DNA from: CAWKZT01 sp963854565 | Lineage (GTDB): Bacteria > Actinomycetota > Acidimicrobiia > Acidimicrobiales > JAHEJN01 | Assembly: GCA_963854565.1 (NCBI GenBank) | Contig: CAWKZT010000001.1 | Coordinates: 1 to 35,982 of the forward strand | Direction of reading: 5' to 3' | DNA: 35,982 nt | Notes under the pieces: model-generated | The model's input: only the letters and a program-made list of their open reading frames with translations | What the model was told of the DNA's origin: nothing | The model's database searches: none | Position numbers and translations under genes: made by a program | Shown: positions 1-8,541 of the stretch, piece after piece | How positions within the stretch are numbered: position 1 is the first letter of the stretch | Layout: the number at the start of each line of letters is the position of its first letter

Positions 1-1060
1 GGCCAACACCAATTACACGCCACGGGCTACCGGACTTTCCCTTGATGCCATGGCTGATCTCGAGCCCTACTGGGAGAGCGTCCGTCGCCTATATGCGCCG
101 TTCGAAGCTGGTCTTCGTTCGCCGACTGGCTCGGTCTATCGCCACGAAATCCCCGGCGGACAGTTGTCCAACTTGCGCCAGCAAGCTATTGCGCTGGGCT
201 TAGGCGATCGCTTCGAAGAAGTCGAACATCTTTATGCCGCTTGCAATGCCCTTCTGGGCCACCTCATCAAAGTGACCCCCAGCTCCAAGGTCGTAGGCGA
301 CCTGGCCCTTTCACTTCTGGGTAGTGGCGTCACCGTCGAACAACTTGAATCCGATCCGGCTTCCATTGATCTTCCGGACAGTGTCATTGGTTTCCTGCAC
401 GGAGAACTCGGTACACCTGCGGGCGGGTGGCCCGAGCCGTTCCGCACCCGGGCACTGGAAGGTCGCCGCCCCAAGCAGACGCCACCGCCACTCGACGAAA
501 CCGAACTTGCACAACTCGACACGCAACGTCGCCGCACGCTCAATCGTCTGCTCTTTCCCACGCCAGCCGCCGACTTCGAACAACATCAAGTCGACCACGG
601 CGACGTCTCGGTACTTCCCACCGGCGTGTTCTGGTACGGCATCGAACCCGGTGAAAATGACGCCAGTATCCACCTCGAAAAAGGGGTGCGCATCCTGGTT
701 GGCATCGAAGCCATCGGCGAACCCGACGTCAAGGGAATGCGCACGGTGCTGTTCCGCCTCAACGGTCAAATCCGTCCCGTGTTGGTTCGTGATAATGCGG
801 TCGATAGCGGCCACGTCGAAGCCGAGCGGGCCGATGCTGCGAACCCGGGCCATATTGCCGCACCCTTCAATGGGGTTGTCAGCCTCAAGGTCGGCGAGGG
901 CGATGTCGTCGAAGCAGGCGATCCCGTAGCGTCGATCGAAGCCATGAAAATGGAAAGCATAATCTCGGCCCCCATTAGCGGCAAGATCCAACGCCTAGCA
1001 GTAGCGCAAGTAGACAAAGTCGCCGGAGGCGACCTGCTCTTGGTGATCGTCGCCGACTAA
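1..1060 (+). CDS. pyc: Pyruvate carboxylase, C-terminal part (5' end outside window)
   Basis: This is the last third or so of a biotin-dependent pyruvate carboxylase, which makes oxaloacetate from pyruvate and bicarbonate in the cytoplasm. The frame is open from base 2, so the ATG at 50 is internal, and the upstream residues (NYTPRATGLSLDAM) fit the end of the carboxyltransferase barrel. Next comes the conserved carboxylase C-terminal region (SPTGSVYRHEIPGGQLSNL, then LLGHLIKVTPSSKVVGDLA). A biotinyl carrier domain closes the protein, with the biotin-accepting lysine in EAMKMES 36 residues before the end. The order carboxyltransferase then carrier domain is that of the single-chain enzyme, although a separate oxaloacetate decarboxylase-type subunit cannot be excluded without the missing N-terminus. 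Confidence 0.92.
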   Translation, partial: ANTNYTPRATGLSLDAMADLEPYWESVRRLYAPFEAGLRSPTGSVYRHEIPGGQLSNLRQQAIALGLGDRFEEVEHLYAACNALLGHLIKVTPSSKVVGDLALSLLGSGVTVEQLESDPASIDLPDSVIGFLHGELGTPAGGWPEPFRTRALEGRRPKQTPPPLDETELAQLDTQRRRTLNRLLFPTPAADFEQHQVDHGDVSVLPTGVFWYGIEPGENDASIHLEKGVRILVGIEAIGEPDVKGMRTVLFRLNGQIRPVLVRDNAVDSGHVEAERADAANPGHIAAPFNGVVSLKVGEGDVVEAGDPVASIEAMKMESIISAPISGKIQRLAVAQVDKVAGGDLLLVIVAD

Positions 1061-1172
1061 CACCGGCGGATCGGTTTAATTGCCCATTACGCAGATCACC
1101 CCCTCGTCTGTCCCATCGTTGGATTGCGAGGCAACATCGGGCACCGTTGGCGACACGCCTAATGCGCCCATT

Positions 1173-1236
1173 GCTGGTCATCTTTAGGGGAGTGACCAGC
1201 GTCGATAGGCATGAGCTGCGACAATGGCTGTCGCAG
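1173..1236 (+). other. Two tandem inverted repeats between pyc and the repeat lipoprotein
   Basis: Two perfect 8-bp stems lie 15 bases apart. The first is GCTGGTCA (1173-1180) with TGACCAGC (1193-1200) and a 12-base loop. The second is CTGCGACA (1216-1223) with TGTCGCAG (1229-1236) and a 5-base loop. Neither is followed by a clear T-tract on the plus strand. They may act as a weak terminator for pyc or as leader structure for the lipoprotein gene starting 25 bases later. The function is inferred only from position. Confidence 0.35.
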
Positions 1237-1260
1237 AAGTGTTGGATTGAGGTGATTGCC

Positions 1261-2268
1261 ATGCGTCGAATTTTGCTAATTGTCGTGCTCATGGCCTTTG
1301 CCGCGGTTGCCTGCGGAGGTGGTGAGGGGCCATCGTTTGAAGACAGCACCCCAGGTTTGTCCGTCAACACGCAAACTCCTGAGCCCACTGCGACGGCGGA
1401 CGATACAGGCTCTGTGGAGCCAGATAATCAGGAACCCACCGTCCCCATAATCCAGGGTGACGGAACCTACGGCAGCAACGAGTTGCTCGACGGTTTCTAC
1501 GACGACTGTTTGGCCCGTGACATGCAGGCGTGCGACAAGCTCTACCTGGCATCGCCGGCGGGATCCGAGTACGAAGCGTTGGCACAAACTTGTGGTGAGA
1601 CGGGCCGGTCCGGGATAGTAGGAACGTGCGAGGCACTCAGCGAAGATGACCCAATAGCAGGCGAACTTAACCCACAGTTCGAGGTAATCGAGACCTTGGG
1701 CGACGATCCAATTTTGGACGGTTTGTGGGGGACTTGTGAGGTAGGCGATCGAGAGACGTGCGACAAGTTGTACTTCGCCGCCCCGGTCAACTCCGACTAT
1801 GAAAATTTCGGGAGTACTTGCGGCCGCACCGAAGCTGAGACTTTCGGTGGGTGCGACGGACCATCTGGGCCCGGGGCAGTCGCGGTGAATCAGACCTACG
1901 GTGACAATGGCGGACTCGATTCGCTCCATGACGCATGCGGTCAGGGCATATTTGACGCCTGCGATGATCTTTACTCCTTCGCAGCGCCAGATACGGACTA
2001 TGCGGATTTCGGTCGTACCTGCGGTGGGGTGCCGCCCGAAGGCTTTGGCAACTGCGCTGGTCTCCAGGACACCGACGAGGGGCTTGACTTTGCCGCCAAC
2101 AACATCGGCGACGACCCGGGCTACGACACGCTCTACGTTGCGTGCCGCGAAGGTGTCTTTGACGCTTGCGACGAGTTGTTTTCCGTCGCCCCGCTGGATT
2201 CGGCCTACGAAGCGTTTGCAATGACCTGCGGCGAACGTCGAGCATCCTCAGTGGCTCGCTGCATCTAG
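1261..2268 (+). CDS. Lipoprotein with four cysteine-containing repeats
   Basis: The product is a predicted exported lipoprotein of 335 aa. I chose the ATG at 1261 because it opens a clean type II signal peptide (charged MRR, hydrophobic core, lipobox AVAC with Cys18) and has GAGGTG about 8 bases upstream. An upstream in-frame ATG at 1147 would bury the signal. After a Thr/Pro-rich linker come four repeats of about 55-65 residues. The core pattern is a LD.LYDDC-like segment, then F/MxACDxLY, then a Ser/Asp-Tyr-Glu segment ending in TCG. Each repeat thus carries three cysteines in fixed register, which suggests disulfides or a metal site in an extracytoplasmic module. I recognise the repeat type from actinobacterial secreted proteins but know no biochemical role. 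Confidence 0.85.
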   Translation: MRRILLIVVLMAFAAVACGGGEGPSFEDSTPGLSVNTQTPEPTATADDTGSVEPDNQEPTVPIIQGDGTYGSNELLDGFYDDCLARDMQACDKLYLASPAGSEYEALAQTCGETGRSGIVGTCEALSEDDPIAGELNPQFEVIETLGDDPILDGLWGTCEVGDRETCDKLYFAAPVNSDYENFGSTCGRTEAETFGGCDGPSGPGAVAVNQTYGDNGGLDSLHDACGQGIFDACDDLYSFAAPDTDYADFGRTCGGVPPEGFGNCAGLQDTDEGLDFAANNIGDDPGYDTLYVACREGVFDACDELFSVAPLDSAYEAFAMTCGERRASSVARCI

Positions 2269-2344
2269 CTGGACATCGATTGAGGACTGATACGCAACCA
2301 GTTCACGCGCTTAACTAGGGTGCAGAATCGACCAAGGAGCTCTG

Positions 2345-3502
2345 ATGACTGAAATTCACGGAACTGTTGTCCCCGGATGGGAAAGTGCCAGCGAAGCGTT
2401 CGCAGCTAATTTCGAGAAGGATCTTGAACTCGGGGCATCGTTCTACATGACCCACCAGGGCAAGCCCGTGGTCGATATTTGGGCCGGCGACGCTGATCCA
2501 CACGGAACGCCGTGGGCCGAGGACACCATGGTCAACGTCTATTCGACGACGAAGACTATGACGTTCATTGCGATCATGATGTTGGTCGATCGTGGTCAGC
2601 TTGATGTGCACGAAAAGGTGGCGACGTACTGGCCCGAGTTTGCCCAGAACGGCAAAGAGAACGTCACCATTGCTCAAGTGATGAGTCACCGGGCCGGTAT
2701 TCCTGGCTTTGACCCGAGTATCAGGACCGAAGACCTCTACGACTGGGATGCCGTAGTCGCCCAACTGGCGGGTCAGACGCCCTGGCTCGAGCCTGGGGGC
2801 GATTCGGCGTATCACGCCGTTACCCAGGGCTTCTTGCTGGGCGAGATTGTTCGCCGCATTGATGGACGCTCGTTTGGCACGTTCTTTCGCGAAGAGATTG
2901 CCGGTCCGCTGGGGGCCGATTTCCATGTCGGCTTTGGCCCAGAACACGACGCGAAATGTGGTGAGTTAATCCCGCCCGAGATTGATATGTCCGAGGCAGC
3001 GTTTGCTGCTGCTGGCATGCCGGCAGATTCGCTTGCGGCCCGAACCATGACGAGCGTCCCAATCACGGCACGCGAACCACAGACACGGGCGTGGCGTGCG
3101 GCGGAAATCCCCGCGGCCGGTGGATTTGGCAATGCTCGTTCGGTTGGTCGAATTCACAGCGCCTTGGCCTGTGGTGGTTCGGTCGATGGGGTCACGTTGA
3201 TGTCGCCGGAAACACTCGAGATGATCACCGAAACCCAGTCCCATGGAACCGATGGGGTCCTTCTCTTGGATATGCACTTTGGTTTAGGGTTCGGCCTCAC
3301 ATCGGAGACGGTGCCGTTGCCCAACAACCGCACCATTTATTGGGGTGGCTACGGCGGATCGTTGGCCGTCATTGACCTGGAGAACCAACTGACGTTCACC
3401 TATGTCATGAACCGGATGGACGCTGGCCTTGCGGCCGACGAACGAGGTATGTCGTTGGTCCTTGCTGGCTACCTGGCAGCCATGACCGCCGCGGTGGGTT
3501 GA
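2345..3502 (+). CDS. Beta-lactamase-family serine hydrolase (EstB-like esterase)
   Basis: A 385-aa protein of the serine beta-lactamase/penicillin-binding-like esterase family, probably a cytoplasmic carboxylic ester hydrolase. The SxxK motif is YSTTK, with nucleophile Ser67 and general base Lys70. The tyrosine of the second motif is in SAYHAVTQG (Tyr156), the arrangement of EstB and LipA-type esterases rather than true class C beta-lactamases. A glycine-rich segment near the C-terminus (WGGYGGS) sits where the third motif is expected. No signal peptide is visible. AAGGAG lies 6 bases before the ATG. Its natural substrate cannot be read from the sequence. Confidence 0.88.
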   Translation: MTEIHGTVVPGWESASEAFAANFEKDLELGASFYMTHQGKPVVDIWAGDADPHGTPWAEDTMVNVYSTTKTMTFIAIMMLVDRGQLDVHEKVATYWPEFAQNGKENVTIAQVMSHRAGIPGFDPSIRTEDLYDWDAVVAQLAGQTPWLEPGGDSAYHAVTQGFLLGEIVRRIDGRSFGTFFREEIAGPLGADFHVGFGPEHDAKCGELIPPEIDMSEAAFAAAGMPADSLAARTMTSVPITAREPQTRAWRAAEIPAAGGFGNARSVGRIHSALACGGSVDGVTLMSPETLEMITETQSHGTDGVLLLDMHFGLGFGLTSETVPLPNNRTIYWGGYGGSLAVIDLENQLTFTYVMNRMDAGLAADERGMSLVLAGYLAAMTAAVG

Positions 3503-3515
3503 AGCCGAGCCAGAG

Positions 3516-5048
3516 CTAATTGATGCCCTTCTCGAACTGTTCCCAGTAGGGCTCACGAAGTTTGAATTTCTGCAGCTTCCCAGTTGCCGTGCGGGCTAGT
3601 TCGTCGCGGAACTCAACCGAAGTTGGGCATTTGTAATGCGCCATTTCGTCCCGGCAATATTTTATGAGATCAGCCTCGGTTACATCCGCTGATGGATCGA
3701 CAACGACGAGTGCTTTAACGGTTTCCCCCCACTTCTCATCCGGTACGCCAATGACGGCGACCTCATTGATCGCGGGGTGAGAAAAGAGTCGGTCCTCAAC
3801 CTCAATCGACGACACGTTTTCGCCTCCTGAGATGATGACATCCTTTTTACGGTCCTCAATGTGGACGTAGCTGTCCTCGTCGATGGTGCCGCCATCACCC
3901 GTATGGAACCAGCCATCGCGTAACGCTTTGGCCGATTCTTCAGGCTGGGCCCAGTAGCTCTTAAGGACCACATTGCTTTGCGCACAAATCTCGCCATCGG
4001 GATTTACCCGCATTTTCACACCTATGGCTGGGGCCCCAGCACGACCTAATTTCTTGGCCCGGTCACCAGGAGTGAGGTCGTCCCACTCGGCCCGGCCACG
4101 GCTCATGGTGAGTAGCGGGGCGGTTTCGGTAAGGCCATAAATCTGGATGAATTCCCAACCCAGTTCGGTTTCTACTCGTTCGATGATGATGGTCGGTGGC
4201 GGTGCTCCAGCCACGATGATCCGGACTTTGTCGCGGCCAGGCACCGGACCATCCCATTCGACAGCGGCATCGAGAATTGCGGTGACGATTGCGGGCGCGG
4301 CGCACATGAACGTCACGCCATGTTCTTCGACCCGACGTAAAATTTCAGGGCCATCGACTTTGCGGAGCACAATCTGGGGGACACCAAGACCCGTTGTTGC
4401 ATAGGGCATGCCCCAACCGTTGCAGTGAAACATTGGCAACGTATGCAGGTACACGTCGCGGTCGCTGATCCCGGCGTGCAAGCTGAATACGGTCGCATTT
4501 ATCCACAGATTACGATGCGTCAGCTCGACACCCTTAGGCCGAGCCGTGGTGCCGCTGGTGTAGTTGATCGTGGCGGTGGCGTTCTCGTCGGCATCCCACT
4601 CGGTGGGTTCGACACCATGACGCAGCAGCGCATCAAACTCGGGTCCCATCATGAAGCTGTGGCTCACCGGCAGGCCCTCGGCAAGTTCAGCCATTTCGGG
4701 GTCGTACAAAACCACGTCGGCACCAGAATGTTCGATGATGTATTCGACCTCGGAGCGTGACAAGCGGAAGTTGATAGGCACGGCGACGCGCCCCCAGGCA
4801 CTAGCGCCCATCAGCACGAGCAATAGTCGAGAAGCATTCTGGGAAAGGACCGCGACCCGCCCCCCGAACGGAACACCTAATTCTTCCAGCCCGGCGGCCA
4901 AAGCCTTGGACTGTGTGTAGAACTCGCCATAGGTGAGCGTTGGCACGGGGTCGGCCGGCTGATCGGGCTCGTCAAAGATGGCCGGCCGATCGCCGTAGAC
5001 AATTGCCGCCCGTTCAAGCTGGTCGCGAATTGTCAGTGGTACTTCCAT
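3516..5048 (-). CDS. Acyl-CoA synthetase (AMP-binding, FadD-like)
   Basis: An ATP-dependent carboxylate-CoA ligase of the ANL superfamily (about 510 aa). It carries the P-loop motif YTSGTTARPKG near residue 163, the YGLTETAP motif near 320, the GWFHTGDGG segment and the hinge motif DRKKDVIISGGEN, with the C-terminal catalytic lysine in TATGKLQK. I prefer the ATG at 5048, preceded by a GGGGGA stretch. An in-frame ATG at 5078 would add ten residues and has a weaker site. It is the last gene of a minus-strand group that starts at 7907, 71 bases after the GrdB-like gene. Substrate chain length is unknown; medium or long fatty acids or aromatic acids are all possible. Confidence 0.9.
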   Translation of the reverse strand: MEVPLTIRDQLERAAIVYGDRPAIFDEPDQPADPVPTLTYGEFYTQSKALAAGLEELGVPFGGRVAVLSQNASRLLLVLMGASAWGRVAVPINFRLSRSEVEYIIEHSGADVVLYDPEMAELAEGLPVSHSFMMGPEFDALLRHGVEPTEWDADENATATINYTSGTTARPKGVELTHRNLWINATVFSLHAGISDRDVYLHTLPMFHCNGWGMPYATTGLGVPQIVLRKVDGPEILRRVEEHGVTFMCAAPAIVTAILDAAVEWDGPVPGRDKVRIIVAGAPPPTIIIERVETELGWEFIQIYGLTETAPLLTMSRGRAEWDDLTPGDRAKKLGRAGAPAIGVKMRVNPDGEICAQSNVVLKSYWAQPEESAKALRDGWFHTGDGGTIDEDSYVHIEDRKKDVIISGGENVSSIEVEDRLFSHPAINEVAVIGVPDEKWGETVKALVVVDPSADVTEADLIKYCRDEMAHYKCPTSVEFRDELARTATGKLQKFKLREPYWEQFEKGIN

Positions 5049-5119
5049 GGGTCCCCCGGATCGGTTAGTGCCTGTCATTGTTGCTCACATATTCGTTGTA
5101 TGCGAGTTCGGGACCGCCG

Positions 5120-6016
5120 TTAAGAAAGACTGCGACCGGTACGAGCTTGTTTTTCTCGACGGGCAACGCCAGCCGCGGCAAGTTCGGCCTGGTTTTCGTC
5201 GGTGACAGGCAGGAATCGGTCACGCCAGCCGTCGTCATCGGCATCCCATACCTGGGGCGACATCACCGTGGTGCGTGGCTCCCAGGCCTGGCCCATAAGG
5301 GTGAGTGCTTGGTCGACGATTTCGGTTTGACCTTTGGTATCGCCGGGTTTGCCCGTGGGATTGCCAAGGGGAAAGTCGACAAACAGGAAACGAGCTACAC
5401 CGCATTCTTCAACGATGTCGCGGGCTGACCCAATGATCACCGTTGGGATTCCCTCGGTTTCAAGGTGACGGGAAACCAGGCTCACGGCCTGGTGACATAC
5501 CGGTCAGAACGGCACCAAGATTGCAATGTCGACATGGTCTTGTGCCATCCATTTAGCGATGGCGGGAGCATCGATCTGTGCCGTATGACGCTGGCTGTAC
5601 ACGGTCGGGGTGCCGTAGAAGCGCGGGGAAATCGAACCTAAGCGCCGGTCGTCGATGGCATCTTGGAGCGCCCGCCAAGGAAGGAACGATTCCGTGTCGT
5701 TGGTATGTGTCTCGTCCTTGGCCCAGGACAGCTTGTCGGCCGCCAGCAGTTCCACTGCTGAAAGTGGTGCTGCGTATGCCTGATCATGATCGGTAACGTA
5801 GGGAACGGTGTCTGGGTCGGGAAAATACCCGGTCGTGACCACGCCAACCCGGCACTCGCTCAAGGGCTTAGTAAGCGATGCGAAAGGCGCGTCAGCAAAG
5901 GCAGCCCATTCGTAAGAGCGGTCGTAGCCTTGTGCCGCGTAGTACTCGCGCGACTTGTCGATGTAGCTTACGAATCCGCGATGGCTGCGTCGGGTGGGGG
6001 TGGGCCCCTGCGTCAT
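5120..6016 (-). CDS. GrdB-like reductase selenoprotein (in-frame UGA as selenocysteine)
   Basis: Read through an in-frame TGA at 5506-5504, this gene gives a 298-aa protein related to component B of glycine/sarcosine/betaine reductases. The part before the TGA (MTQGPTPTRRSHRGFVSYID, then VGVVTTGYFPDPD) and the part after it (SRHLETEGIPTVIIGSARDI) belong to one family and are in the same frame. The TGA is codon 171 and sits in FUPVCHQ, a UxxC redox motif where relatives carry Cys or Sec. A hairpin with SECIS features follows (separate entry). The ATG overlaps the end of the ABM gene by four bases, so translation is probably coupled. No grdA, grdC, grdD or grdE lies nearby, so glycine reduction is unlikely; reduction of another C-N, C-S or related bond is a guess. 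The alternative is a pseudogene with a nonsense mutation. Confidence 0.8.
5475..5503 (-). promoter_or_regulatory. Candidate bacterial SECIS element after the UGA codon
   Basis: On the mRNA, ten bases after the UGA at 5506-5504, ACCAGGC (5493-5487) pairs perfectly with GCCUGGU (5481-5475) around the five-base loop CGUGA. The loop starts 18 bases after the UGA and has G then U in its second and third positions. Known bacterial SECIS elements lie within the coding sequence just downstream of UGA, with a guanine in the first two loop positions, usually in a GU pair bound by SelB. The fit is good, but I do not see a clear bulged U in the stem. Confidence 0.65.
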
Positions 6017-6318
6017 GAAAGTGGCGTTTCGCCCGTGACTTCGTACATGGTTATGGTCTGGTAGATGGCGCCTAATGTGGCGATTACCGTGAAAAATTCG
6101 TTGATGTGCGGCATTTTCATATGGGGGCCGAGGTTGTCGGCGCTATCCCACATCTCGAATAAGCGGACGAGCCCGTCGTCATGAGTATCACGAGTAAAGA
6201 CGTACTCGAGGCAACCATCCTCGGCCCGGGTGGCATCCATTAATGGGGTGGTTGCCGCCATAAACGCGTCACGCTTTGAGGGATCGAGTTTTATTTTTCC
6301 AGAGATAATGACAGCCAT
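6013..6318 (-). CDS. ABM-domain (antibiotic biosynthesis monooxygenase-like) protein
   Basis: A 101-aa single-domain protein of the dimeric alpha/beta-barrel ABM fold (YgiN/quinol monooxygenase-like). Typical features are the N-terminal strand AVIISGKIKLDPSKRDAF, then EDGCLEYVFTRD, then LFEMWDSADNLGPHMKMPH. Members oxidise quinols or other aromatic compounds without cofactor, or act in heme handling; which applies here is unknown. TAGGAG lies 6 bases before the start. It begins 8 bases after the upstream acyl-CoA synthetase and overlaps the GrdB-like gene by ATGA, so the three genes should be co-transcribed and functionally linked. Confidence 0.85.
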   Translation of the reverse strand: MAVIISGKIKLDPSKRDAFMAATTPLMDATRAEDGCLEYVFTRDTHDDGLVRLFEMWDSADNLGPHMKMPHINEFFTVIATLGAIYQTITMYEVTGETPLS

Positions 6319-6326
6319 AGTGACTC

Positions 6327-7907
6327 CTAATTGACCGCGCGATCGCGGCCTTCCCAGTACGGGGCTCGTAGGTCTTTCTTAAGTACCTTACCGGTGGGGT
6401 TGCGGGGGATCGAATCAACGAAGTCGACCGAGCTGGGGCACTTGAATCGGGCCAACAATGACCGGCAGTGTTCGATGATTTCGGTTGCCTCGGGCGAGGT
6501 GCCGGGCGCACGAACGACTATGGCCTTGGGTGTCTCGCCCCATCTGTCGGACGGCACACCGATGACGGCGCAGTCGGCCACGCCCTCGTGTTTCATGAGG
6601 GCATTCTCGATCTCGGCGGGGTACACATTTTCGCCACCGGAGATAATCATGTCTTTTATGCGGTCGTGCAAGTAGAGGTAACCGTCGTCGAGGTAGCCAG
6701 CGTCACCACTTCGGAACCAGTTTCCCCCCGGGAGAGCTTCTTGTGATGCGTCAGGAAGTTTCCAGTAGCCGACCATATTGGCTGGAGACTTGACCCAAAT
6801 CTCGCCCACTTCGCCGTCGGGTAGGGCCGGTGGATTGGACATATCGATGCCGTCGATGCTGTCGGGGTCGACGATGCGAAGTTCAATACCAGGCATGGCC
6901 TTTCCGGCGGCGCGGAGCAACTTGGCCCGCTTTTCTGGTTCGGCCCGGTGGTCATCGGGCGGCAACATCGTGACTACTCCCGTGGTCTCTGTTAGGCCAT
7001 ACACCTGTATGAAATCGCAATCAAACATTTCCATTGATCCGATGAGTACTTCTTCGGTGATCGGGGAAGCGCCATATGCCATAAGTTTCATGGACGAGAG
7101 ATCAATGCCTTCGAGCGGCATGAGTTGCAAGAACTGCAGTACGGCAGGCACCAGGAAAGCGTGGGTGATCTTGTGGTCATTTATGAACTGCAACAAGGCC
7201 CCAGGGTCCGCTTCACGGAGCAGTACGGTTTCGGCGCCCATCGCCATCCCGAACAATGCCCAACCGCTACCACCGATATGAAAGAGTGGCATCGCGGCCA
7301 TGTTGACACTGTCATATTCGATACCCCATGAGCCAGCAACACGATGCAAAGCGGTCATGGCGTTATGGCTAAGCAGGGCCCCTTTGGGGTTACCTGTCGT
7401 GCCGGAGGTATAGAGCTGGAACGCCACCTCGTCGGGATCGGGCCGCACCACGGGAACATCGCCGGGGGTGGCCTCAAGCCAGGCTTCGTAGGACGGATCA
7501 TCGCCAGACCCGCCAATCACTACGATGCGATTTGTGTGGGCCAGGTCGCCTCGAAAGTCAGCGAGGTGAGGGCCGAATTCGTGGTGGATTGCCACAACTT
7601 TGGCCTGGGCGTCGTTGAGGATATAGGCCATCTCAGGAGCAGCAAGACGCCAGTTGACGGCTACCAAAACCGCACCGAGACGGGCGCACCCAAAAAGTAA
7701 CTCAAAGTACTCAAACCCGTTCTTATCGATGAGGCCGACCCGGTCTCCGGGACCTACACCCGAGGCGGCGAGTGAGGAGGCAACGCTGGCCGCGCGAGCA
7801 TCCAACTCGGTCCAGGTGAGCGAAACGTCATCCAACCGAAGGGCTACCGCGTCGGGTTGGTGTGTTTCGTTTTCTGTGACGATGTCGCCTACTACTTTGA
7901 TTGCCAT
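6327..7907 (-). CDS. Acyl-CoA synthetase (AMP-binding, FadD-like), operon head
   Basis: A 526-aa ANL-superfamily ligase that activates a carboxylic acid to its CoA thioester through an acyl-adenylate. The P-loop YTSGTTGNPKG is at residues 166-176, YGLTETTG at 303-310, the hinge motif DRIKDMIISGGENVYP near 420 and the catalytic lysine in NPTGKVLKK near the C-terminus. AGGGGG lies just upstream of the ATG. It leads a four-gene minus-strand unit with the ABM protein, the GrdB-like protein and a second, clearly different synthetase. Two ligases in one operon suggest that substrate and product of the pathway are both handled as CoA esters. The substrate is not known. Confidence 0.9.
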   Translation of the reverse strand: MAIKVVGDIVTENETHQPDAVALRLDDVSLTWTELDARAASVASSLAASGVGPGDRVGLIDKNGFEYFELLFGCARLGAVLVAVNWRLAAPEMAYILNDAQAKVVAIHHEFGPHLADFRGDLAHTNRIVVIGGSGDDPSYEAWLEATPGDVPVVRPDPDEVAFQLYTSGTTGNPKGALLSHNAMTALHRVAGSWGIEYDSVNMAAMPLFHIGGSGWALFGMAMGAETVLLREADPGALLQFINDHKITHAFLVPAVLQFLQLMPLEGIDLSSMKLMAYGASPITEEVLIGSMEMFDCDFIQVYGLTETTGVVTMLPPDDHRAEPEKRAKLLRAAGKAMPGIELRIVDPDSIDGIDMSNPPALPDGEVGEIWVKSPANMVGYWKLPDASQEALPGGNWFRSGDAGYLDDGYLYLHDRIKDMIISGGENVYPAEIENALMKHEGVADCAVIGVPSDRWGETPKAIVVRAPGTSPEATEIIEHCRSLLARFKCPSSVDFVDSIPRNPTGKVLKKDLRAPYWEGRDRAVN

Positions 7908-8059
7908 GACTGCCCCCTGGTTTGTTTAAGAGTTAGCGCGTTTTGCCGCACCGAATAAACAGAGTGATGGTAGATGATGGGCGCGGTGAGCGTAGTAGTT
8001 GGCTATTTCGTCGTCGTGTAGTTCGCGGTCCTTGGGTTGGCTCTGGCACACTGGGAGGT

Positions 8060-8500
8060 ATGGGACAAACCGCTGCTGCACCTTTGATTAAGGCTGCCCG
8101 TGTGGTTAAGGCGGCCGGTGGTGTCGTTCTTAAGGGCAAGAAGACTCCCAAGGTACTGGTTGTGCATCGGCCGAAGTATGACGACTGGTCGCTACCAAAG
8201 GGCAAACTCAACCGGGGGGAGTCATGGGAGGCGGCGGCGGTACGCGAAGTGCTCGAAGAAACCAATGTTCAGGCCCAGATTGTCGACACCCTTAATCCGA
8301 CCAGCTACTGGATCAAAAATCGCCCCAAAGTGGTGGTTTGGTACCTGATGGAGGTTGTGAAAGAACCCCGCTTTAAACCCAATAGCGAGGTAGATCAAGT
8401 GGTCTGGGTGCCACTAGACGAGGCGCGCAAGTTGCTTACTTACCGGGACGAGCGGACGGTCGTGAAGCAGGTTCTCAAACCCAAAAAGTCGAAACGGTAG
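8060..8500 (+). CDS. Nudix hydrolase (MutT-like)
   Basis: A 146-aa Nudix protein that should hydrolyse a nucleoside diphosphate linked to another moiety. The Nudix box runs from Gly48 to Val70: G, five residues, E54, seven residues, R62-E63, then E66-E67. The usual glycine before the last hydrophobic residue is Asn69. The adjacent WSLPKGKL and the length resemble the catalytic half of mycobacterial MutT1-like proteins, without the histidine phosphatase domain. I chose the ATG at 8060 because the protein begins close to the conserved AAGGVVLK strand. GGGAGG is only one base upstream, so the true start could differ. A longer frame from 7943 is open but poorly protein-like. The lysine-rich C-terminus is unusual but short. 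Confidence 0.85.
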   Translation: MGQTAAAPLIKAARVVKAAGGVVLKGKKTPKVLVVHRPKYDDWSLPKGKLNRGESWEAAAVREVLEETNVQAQIVDTLNPTSYWIKNRPKVVVWYLMEVVKEPRFKPNSEVDQVVWVPLDEARKLLTYRDERTVVKQVLKPKKSKR

Positions 8501-8541
8501 ATACCCGTAGCGGCCCGCGCCTGAAAGAACGACGCTGAATT

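Noticed and set aside
311..991. A 226-codon antisense open frame inside pyruvate carboxylase
   Set aside because: It is a codon-composition shadow of a well-conserved gene on the plus strand.
2345..3502. A class C beta-lactamase resistance gene
   Set aside because: The second motif (YHAV) and the lack of a signal peptide fit EstB-type esterases instead.
5120..5485. Reading this stretch as a separate small gene with a GTG start at 5485
   Set aside because: It lacks its own ribosome site and is only the C-terminal half of the GrdB-like protein. The in-frame UGA with a hairpin explains the break better.
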